Shown: positions 6,689 to 12,159 of the stretch, in pieces
Layout: each line of letters begins with the position of its first letter
Numbering within the stretch: position 1 is the stretch's first letter
Source: DATBLZ01 sp036555065
GTDB lineage: Bacteria; Pseudomonadota; Gammaproteobacteria; Steroidobacterales; Rariloculaceae
DNA: 12,159 nt
NCBI GenBank assembly: GCA_036555065.1
Contig: DATBLZ010000048.1
Location: 1 to 12,159 of the forward strand
Direction: 5' to 3'
The notes under the pieces: model-generated
Databases searched by the model: none
The model's input: only the letters and a program-made list of their open reading frames with translations
What the model was told of the DNA's origin: nothing
Translations under genes and position numbers: made by a program

Positions 6689-9393
6689 GCTTCGGGCTCC
6701 GTCACCGGCAGCGTGAGCTCGAAGCGCGCGCCACGTGTCGGCCGCTGCTGCGCCGTGATGGTTCCGCCGTGCGCGAGCACGATCGCGCGGCAGATCGCAA
6801 GTCCCAGGCCCGCGCCGACGACCGTTCCCTCCGGCGCGCCGCGGCGGAACTTCTCGAACAGGAGCGCGGGATCACCGGGCGGCAACCCCGGTCCGTCGTC
6901 GTCGACCATGACGCGCACGAACTCGCCGTCGGGCGTGGCGGATACATAGATGCGCGTGCCCGGCGGCGTGTATTTGGCGGCATTGTCGAACAAGTTTCCG
7001 AAGACCTGCACGACGAGCGCGGGATCGACGTGAACAGCGGGCAAGTCGTTCGGCAAGCGTACCTCGACGGGGTGCGCGGCCAGTTGCGCCTCGTGCTGAT
7101 GCAGCGCCGCGCCGACGAGATCGTCGAGTGACTGCCAGTCTCGGCGTAGGACGATCTGCCCAGAGTCGAGGCGCATGAGATCGAGGACGTTCGACACGAG
7201 CTCCGACATCTCGCGCGCTTTAGTCTCGATCGAGCGCGCGAGCGTCAGGCGCGTCTTGGCGTCGAGCGCCCCGCCGCGCTCGGCGAGCGTGCTCGCCGCA
7301 CCTGCCATGACCGCGAGCGGCGTACGCAGGTCGTGAGAGATGGATGCGAGCAGTGTATTGCGAACGCTTTCGGCCTCGGCGGAGATCCGCGCAGATTCGG
7401 CTGTCTCGGCGAGGCGCGCGCGCTCGAGCGCGAGCGCGAGCTGCCCGGCGAACGTCTCGAGCAGATGGCGCTGCTCCGGAAGGAGCACGCGGCGCGGATT
7501 GTTCGGCAGCACGGCAAGCACGCCCACCGTCTCGGTACTTGTGCTCAACGGCAAGTACAGCGCGGGGGCGGCCGGCAGCGTGTCCGATCCGAGCCCGGCG
7601 CGCCGGCCGTGGTCCATGACCCATTGGGCGACCGCAAGATCGGCGCCGCGGAACGCGTTCTCGCTCGGAGCCTCGCCACGTGGGTAGCGCAGCCTTCCGT
7701 CGCCGCCCGGAAAGAGCACGACGACGCTGCATTGAAACACCTCGGCCACGTGCTTGACCGCGACGCGTGCCATGCTTCCCGAACCGCGCGTGCCCGCGAG
7801 CTCGCGGCTCATCGCGTAGAGAAGCGCCGTGCGGCGCTCGCGTGCGCCGGCGACACGCGTCTGTTGGCGGACGCTCGCAACTAGGTTCGCGATCACGAGC
7901 GCGACCGTAAGCATGACGCCGAATGTCACGACGTACTGCACGTCGGAAACCGCGAACCTGAAACGCGGCGGCACGAAAAAGAAATCGAACAGCACGACGT
8001 TGAGCACGGCCGTCAGTGCGGACGGGCGGCGGCCGAGGCGCAAGCCCGACACTGTCACGCCGAGCAAATAGACCATGACGAGATTCTCGAGCTCGAAGAA
8101 CGGATACATGACGGCTGCGATGACCGTGCAGCCGAACGAAACTGCCACAGCCCAGGTATACCGGCGCACGTGAACTGGTTGTGCTACGTCGATCACGGCG
8201 CCGCGTGCCGCCTCGGGCGCGGCTCCTGCGCCGCGGGGCTCTGCGGCGGCGATCGTGACGACATCGAAACCGCGCGCAAGGCGCGTGAGCTCGGTCGCCG
8301 TGGAACGGCGCAATAGCGCGCGTACACCGCGCCGCTTCGGCGCCCCGACGATCACGCGCGTTGCTTTGCGCGTCTGCGCATACTCGACGAGCGCCGCGGC
8401 AGCCGTCGGTCCGCTCAACGTCACCGTCTCGGCGCCGAGCGACTCGGCCAGCTTCAGCAGGTCGATGCGCCGATCGCGCTCCTTCTCCGAGAGGCGCTGT
8501 AGCCACGGCGTCTCGACGTAAACGACCATCCAGTCGGCATTGAGCGCATCAGCCATGCGCTTTCCCGCGCGTACGAGTTGCTCGGCCTGCGCGTCGGGCC
8601 CGATCGCCACGATGAGGTTTTCGCGCGCGAGCCACTCGCGCGACGTCACGTCGCCGGCAAGGGAGACGCGCGCCGCCGCTTCGACGCGGCTCGTCATTCG
8701 CCGGAGGGCGAGCTCGCGCAGCGCGATCAGGTTCGGCAGGCGAAAGAAGCGGTCGACCGCGCGCCCGACGTCCTCGGGTAAGTAGACCTTGCCGGCCTTG
8801 AGGCGCCCGAGTAAATCATCGGGCGGCAAGTCGATGAGCTCGACCTCGTCCGCTTCGTCGAAGATCCGATCCGGCACGGTTTCGCGCTGCTTGACTCCGG
8901 TGATCTGCGCGACGAGATCGTTCAGGCTCTCGAGATGCTGGACGTTGACGGTCGTCCAGACGTTGATTCCTGCCTCGAGCAGCTCCTCGATGTCCTGCCA
9001 GCGTTTCGGATGGCGGGGCGTCGGCTCCCCGCCGAGCAGATTGGAGTGCGCGAGCTCGTCGACGAGCAGAATCGCGGGGCGGCGCGCTAGGGCGGCATCG
9101 AGATCGAACTCGTGGCGCACGATGCCGCGATAGTCGATCGGCAGCGTCGGCAGCCGCTCGAGGCTCTCCATGAGACGCTCGGTCTCGGCGCGGCCGTGCG
9201 GCTCGATGTAGCCGATGACGACGTCCGTCCCCGCCGCGCGCACCGCCCGCGCTGCCGCGAGCATGCCGAAAGTCTTACCGACGCCGGCCGTCGCGCCGAA
9301 GAAGATCCGGAGCTTGCCGCGGCGCGCTCTGGCCTCCTCGGCCTTGACGCGCGCGAGCAGCTCGTCGGGGTCGGGCCGGGTTTCGACCATCAT
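6685..9393 (-). CDS. kdpD: KdpD, potassium/turgor sensor histidine kinase
   Basis: 902 residues, the full length expected for KdpD. Order of domains: KdpD N-terminal ATP-binding domain (about 25-235) with Walker A GATAGVGKT (33-41) and LLVDELAHSN (109-118); a universal-stress-like domain (about 258-385); four membrane helices (about 412-510) with a short FFFVPPRF link between them; an arginine-rich stretch after the last helix (509-521); a GAF-like domain (about 525-660); a histidine kinase core with phospho-acceptor H687 (SISHDLRTPL), N-box N800/N804, DDDGPGLP (831-838) and GAGLGLAI (860-867). In the inner membrane it senses low K+ or osmotic stress and phosphorylates KdpE. Two tandem ATGs (9393 and 9390) compete as starts; AGAGG lies about 11 bases before the first. 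Its stop overlaps the kdpE start by 4 bases. Confidence 0.97.
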   Translation of the reverse strand: MMVETRPDPDELLARVKAEEARARRGKLRIFFGATAGVGKTFGMLAAARAVRAAGTDVVIGYIEPHGRAETERLMESLERLPTLPIDYRGIVRHEFDLDAALARRPAILLVDELAHSNLLGGEPTPRHPKRWQDIEELLEAGINVWTTVNVQHLESLNDLVAQITGVKQRETVPDRIFDEADEVELIDLPPDDLLGRLKAGKVYLPEDVGRAVDRFFRLPNLIALRELALRRMTSRVEAAARVSLAGDVTSREWLARENLIVAIGPDAQAEQLVRAGKRMADALNADWMVVYVETPWLQRLSEKERDRRIDLLKLAESLGAETVTLSGPTAAAALVEYAQTRKATRVIVGAPKRRGVRALLRRSTATELTRLARGFDVVTIAAAEPRGAGAAPEAARGAVIDVAQPVHVRRYTWAVAVSFGCTVIAAVMYPFFELENLVMVYLLGVTVSGLRLGRRPSALTAVLNVVLFDFFFVPPRFRFAVSDVQYVVTFGVMLTVALVIANLVASVRQQTRVAGARERRTALLYAMSRELAGTRGSGSMARVAVKHVAEVFQCSVVVLFPGGDGRLRYPRGEAPSENAFRGADLAVAQWVMDHGRRAGLGSDTLPAAPALYLPLSTSTETVGVLAVLPNNPRRVLLPEQRHLLETFAGQLALALERARLAETAESARISAEAESVRNTLLASISHDLRTPLAVMAGAASTLAERGGALDAKTRLTLARSIETKAREMSELVSNVLDLMRLDSGQIVLRRDWQSLDDLVGAALHQHEAQLAAHPVEVRLPNDLPAVHVDPALVVQVFGNLFDNAAKYTPPGTRIYVSATPDGEFVRVMVDDDGPGLPPGDPALLFEKFRRGAPEGTVVGAGLGLAICRAIVLAHGGTITAQQRPTRGARFELTLPVTEPEA
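6697..6700 (-). promoter_or_regulatory. Ribosome binding site supporting the GTG start of kdpE
   Basis: GGAG (read 6700 to 6697) inside the end of kdpD sits 8 bases before the GTG at 6688. The same site would be 20 bases from the ATG at 6676. This spacing, plus the GTGA overlap with the kdpD stop, favours GTG and translational coupling. Confidence 0.55.
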
Positions 9394-9450
9394 CTCGTGT
9401 GGTGCCTCTGCGACATACGGTCGCGCAACACACGCCAGCTTACGCCGGGA

Positions 9451-9566
9451 TCACCGCGCCGTCTTGCCGTCGAGCGGGCGGTTGAGCTCGAGCGCGCTGA
9501 CGCGAGGCTCGCCGAGGATGCCGAAGGTGCGCCCTCGGTCAGTGCCCCCACGAGCGCGCGCGCTTC
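9451..9566 (-). pseudogene. Vestigial C-terminal fragment of a second kdpC, frameshifted
   Basis: Directly after the kdpB stop, one frame reads EARALVGALTEG (9566-9531). From about 9531 a different frame reads RTFGILGEPRV, then SALELNRPLDGKTAR and a TGA at 9453-9451. Joined, this matches the KdpC C-terminal pattern LV..xTEGR.fG.LGEPRVNVLELNLALD. Inserting one C in GAGGGCGCACC (about 9536-9526) would restore a single frame, so a one-base loss explains the break. The rest of kdpC (membrane helix, FWxRPSA.GYN and GLDPH motifs) is absent here. The remnant differs from the intact kdpC at 11661 onward, which has ERAFAPGGVLTPDRIVNVLELNVALD, so it is not a fresh copy of it. It occupies the canonical kdpC place between kdpB and kdpD. 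Assembly error at this point remains possible. Confidence 0.72.
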
Positions 9567-11637
9567 ATGCGAGCCCGAGCAGCGTGAGCAGCATATCGAT
9601 GAGCTTGATGCCGACGAATGGGACTGCGACTCCACCGAGACCGTAGATCAAGAGATTCCGGCGCAGCAGCGCAGGCGCGGACGCAGCGCGCGTCTTGACG
9701 CCTCGGAGCGCGAGCGGCACGAGAAAGACGATGACCAGCGCGTTGAAGATCACCGCGGACAGGATGGCGCTTTCGGGGCTCGCGAGCCGCATTACGTTGA
9801 GAGCGTCGAGCGCCGGATAGGTCGCGACGAGCGCCGCCGGGATGATCGCGAAATACTTGGCGAAGTCGTTCGCGATGGAAAACGTCGTCAACGCGCCGCG
9901 CGTGACCATCATCTGCTTACCGACGTCGACGACCTCGATGAGCTTCGTCGGATTCGAGTCGAGATCGACCATATTTCCTGCTTCTTTGGCTGCCTGCGTA
10001 CCCGTGTTCATCGCGACCGCGACGTCCGCCTGCGCAAGCGCCGGGGCATCGTTCGTGCCGTCGCCGCACATGGCGACGAGACGGCCGTCGGCCTGATTCT
10101 TCCGGATCAGCTCGAGTTTCGTCTCGGGGGTCGCCTCGGCGAGGAAATCATCGACGCCCGCCTCGGCCGCAATGGTCGCGGCCGTGCGCGGATTGTCGCC
10201 GGTGACCATGATCGTCTTGATGCCCATTTGGCGAAGCTCCGCGAACCGCTCGCGGATTCCGCCCTTCACGATGTCACGCAGCTCGATTGCGCCGAGCACG
10301 CGCCGGCCGTCGGCGACGACAAGCGGGGTCGCGCCCGTACGCGCGATCGCATCGACGGATTCGGTGACTTTCGCAGGCCACGCGCCGCCTTCGGCTTCCA
10401 CGAATTGGCGGATCGCGTCGGCCGCGCCCTTTCGAATCCGGCGGCTGTCGAGGTCAACGCCGCTCATCCGGATCTTTGCCGAAAACTTATGGAATACGTG
10501 CGGCGTCGCGGCGAGATCGCGGCCTCGTAGTTGGAACTTCTGCTTCGCGAGCACGACGATCGAACGGCCTTCGGGCGTCTCGTCCGCGAGCGACGCGAGC
10601 TGCGCGACGTCGGCAAGCTCTTGCTCTTTGATCCCGGCCGCGGGATGGAACGCCGTGGCTTGCCGATCGCCGAGCGTGATCGTTCCGGTCTTGTCGAGCA
10701 GCAGCACGTCGACGTCGCCGGCCGTCTCGACCGCGCGGCCCGAGGTCGCAATGACGTTCGCGCGCACCATCCGATCCATGCCGGCGATGCCGATCGCCGA
10801 CAGCAGCCCGCCGATGGTTGTGGGAATCAAGCAGACGAGCAGCGCGACGAGCACGGTAACACTCACCATCGATCCCTGCCCTGCGGCACTCACGGCATAG
10901 CTCGAAAACGGTGCAAGCGTCACGGTCACGAGCAGGAAAACGAGCGTCAGCATCGCGAGCAGAATCGTAAGCGCGAGCTCGTTCGGCGTCTTGCGGCGCT
11001 TCGCGCCCTCAACCATCGCGATCATGCGGTCGAGGAAGCCCTCCCCCTCCTTGCTCGTGACGCGCACGATCAGCCAGTCGGACAGCACCTTCGTGCCGCC
11101 GGTGACGGCGGAGAAGTCGCCGCCGGCTTCGCGCAGCACCGGCGCCGACTCGCCCGTAACCGCGCTTTCGTTCACGGAAGCGACGCCTTCGATCACCTCG
11201 CCGTCGGCCGGAATCGTGTCGCCCGTTTGGACGAGCACGACGTCGTCGCGGCGCAGCGTGCCGGCTTCGACCATTTGATACTCATCGCGCTTGCCACCCA
11301 GCAGCTTCTTCGCGTGCACGTGGCGCCGCATCGACCGGAGCGTGGCGGCCTGCGCCTTTCCGCGGCCTTCGGCGACGGCCTCGGCGAAGTTCGCAAACAA
11401 CACGGTGAGCCACAACCACGCCGCGATTGCGAGTGTAAACGCCGGCGAGCCGGCGTCTTCCAGCAATCCCGCGGCAGAGCCGACGCCGAGCACGGTCGTG
11501 AGCACGCTGCCGATCAGCACGACGAACATTACGGGGTTGCGGAACTGAGCGCGCGGATCGAGCTTCTTGAGGGCGTCGACGGCGGCGCTGCGAAGGACCG
11601 GCGCGGAGAGATGAATGGATGCGAGTCGCGTAGCCAT
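9565..11637 (-). CDS. kdpB: KdpB, catalytic P-type ATPase subunit of the K+ pump
   Basis: 690 residues, normal length. Motifs in order: membrane helices about 35-55 and 66-88; actuator domain with TGES (161-164); helices about 222-243 and 256-285 with CLIPTTIGGLLSAIG (269-283); phosphorylation site DKTGTITLG with D315; nucleotide domain with KFSAKIRMSG (384-393) and RKGA (402-405); MVTGDNPRTA (477-486) and MCGDGTNDAPALAQ (523-536) of the P domain; helix with NDFAKYFAIIPA (590-601), whose D591 and K594 match charged residues needed for coupling in E. coli KdpB; two further C-terminal helices. It hydrolyses ATP and energises K+ uptake through KdpA in the inner membrane. kdpC precedes it by a 23-base spacer containing GCGAGG, an acceptable ribosome site. 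It lacks the usual intact kdpC immediately downstream. Confidence 0.98.
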   Translation of the reverse strand: MATRLASIHLSAPVLRSAAVDALKKLDPRAQFRNPVMFVVLIGSVLTTVLGVGSAAGLLEDAGSPAFTLAIAAWLWLTVLFANFAEAVAEGRGKAQAATLRSMRRHVHAKKLLGGKRDEYQMVEAGTLRRDDVVLVQTGDTIPADGEVIEGVASVNESAVTGESAPVLREAGGDFSAVTGGTKVLSDWLIVRVTSKEGEGFLDRMIAMVEGAKRRKTPNELALTILLAMLTLVFLLVTVTLAPFSSYAVSAAGQGSMVSVTVLVALLVCLIPTTIGGLLSAIGIAGMDRMVRANVIATSGRAVETAGDVDVLLLDKTGTITLGDRQATAFHPAAGIKEQELADVAQLASLADETPEGRSIVVLAKQKFQLRGRDLAATPHVFHKFSAKIRMSGVDLDSRRIRKGAADAIRQFVEAEGGAWPAKVTESVDAIARTGATPLVVADGRRVLGAIELRDIVKGGIRERFAELRQMGIKTIMVTGDNPRTAATIAAEAGVDDFLAEATPETKLELIRKNQADGRLVAMCGDGTNDAPALAQADVAVAMNTGTQAAKEAGNMVDLDSNPTKLIEVVDVGKQMMVTRGALTTFSIANDFAKYFAIIPAALVATYPALDALNVMRLASPESAILSAVIFNALVIVFLVPLALRGVKTRAASAPALLRRNLLIYGLGGVAVPFVGIKLIDMLLTLLGLA

Positions 11638-11660
11638 GGTGTTTCAACCTCGCCTCGACG

Positions 11661-12159
11661 CTACCGCTCGAGGCTCGTGGAATTTGGGCGACCGAGCGCG
11701 TCGAGCGCGACGTTCAACTCGAGCACGTTGACGATGCGATCCGGCGTCAGGACCCCGCCCGGCGCAAAAGCCCGTTCGGCGATGAGCGCCTCGACTCGCG
11801 AGGCGGCGAGCCCCCGCGCTTGCGCGACGCGCGCCGCCTGATATACCGCTGCGCGCTCGGTGATGTGCGGGTCGAGCCCGCCACCGGACGCCGCCGCCAG
11901 ATCCGTCGGTAGCGGGTTCTGCGCGGTCGCGCCGTAGCGGCCGACGAGCTCCTGCGCGCGCTCGGTCAAGTCCGCGCTCGTCGGCGATTTGTTGCTGCCC
12001 GCGGCGGCCGACGCGTTGTAGCCGGCTGCCGACGGCCGGGGCCAGAAATAGCGCGGCTCGTTGAACGCTTGTGCGACAAGCCGGCTGCCGACGATCGTTC
12101 CGTCATCCTTCGAGATCAATGAGCCTTCTGCGGTCTCGGGCGTCACGACGTGCGCGATG
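11661..12159 (-). CDS. kdpC: KdpC, small subunit of the K+ pump, N-terminus beyond window
   Basis: The frame continues to the right edge; 165 residues are visible, starting inside codon-complete sequence IAHVV. A GTG at 12146 begins a shorter frame but is almost certainly internal, because KdpC proteins start with a membrane helix that is missing here and would lie outside. Family motifs are clear: EGSLI, then FWPRPSAAGYN (38-48 of the visible part) with GSN after it, SGGGLDPHIT (about 91-100), YQAARVAQARGL and the terminal RIVNVLELNVALDAL. KdpC stabilises KdpFABC and supports ATP binding by KdpB. The loop before the terminal motif reads ERAFAPGGVLTPDRIV, unlike the common TEGR..G.LGEPRV form. 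The stop (TAG) is 23 bases before kdpB, giving the order C then B. kdpA was not seen; it may lie further right. Confidence 0.93.
   Translation of the reverse strand, partial: IAHVVTPETAEGSLISKDDGTIVGSRLVAQAFNEPRYFWPRPSAAGYNASAAAGSNKSPTSADLTERAQELVGRYGATAQNPLPTDLAAASGGGLDPHITERAAVYQAARVAQARGLAASRVEALIAERAFAPGGVLTPDRIVNVLELNVALDALGRPNSTSLER

Noticed and set aside
7220..8506. Minus-strand 428-codon frame inside kdpD
   Set aside because: It is an alternate frame of kdpD with extreme arginine content; kdpD has a full set of kinase motifs throughout this stretch.
9566..9568. ATG overlapping the kdpB stop (ATGA) as a possible coupled start of a downstream gene
   Set aside because: It opens only a nine-codon frame ending at a TGA and does not join either frame of the kdpC remnant. 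It may be the fossil start of the lost kdpC, but this cannot be shown.
9112..11841. Two long plus-strand open frames (9112-10530 and 10531-11841) opposite kdpB and kdpD
   Set aside because: They are antisense to kdpB/kdpD, which have complete family motifs. Their translations are Arg/Ala/Asp-rich without domains, as expected for shadows in GC-rich DNA.

Overview
The window is high-GC DNA packed with genes, almost all on the minus strand. Secretion signals, a lipoprotein signal, a PQQ-type periplasmic dehydrogenase and a full Kdp potassium module point to a Gram-negative bacterium. A gammaproteobacterium or an acidobacterium-like lineage would fit, but the sequence alone does not decide this. 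No tRNA, rRNA, CRISPR array, insertion sequence or phage gene was seen, and no stretch above 300 bases lacks a gene.

Left part (1-4411): an exported PQQ-dependent dehydrogenase (cut by the left edge) is preceded by an exported DUF6152-like protein on the minus strand. The two overlap by 4 bases (ATGA), so they are very probably translated together. Across a 107-base divergent spacer lies a plus-strand lipoprotein with a metallo-beta-lactamase-fold hydrolase domain behind a large unassigned N-terminal region. Its stop codon abuts the stop codon of the convergent amidase gene with no spacer.

Middle and right part (4412-12159, minus strand): reading in the direction of transcription, the order is kdpC (start beyond the right edge), kdpB, a vestigial kdpC tail, kdpD, kdpE, then an exported amidase resembling peptide amidases. 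KdpB and KdpC are subunits of the high-affinity K+ pump. KdpD and KdpE are the two-component system that induces it. kdpA is not in the window and, if present, should lie to the right. kdpD and kdpE overlap by 4 bases (GTGA).

The most notable observation is in the 171-base gap between kdpB and kdpD. It holds a recognisable but frameshifted C-terminal end of a second KdpC, at the place where kdpC sits in the canonical kdpABC(DE) order, while the apparently intact kdpC lies upstream of kdpB. This looks like a relic of operon rearrangement, duplication or gene replacement. I found no convincing wholly new biological system; the other items are modest oddities in recognisable families.
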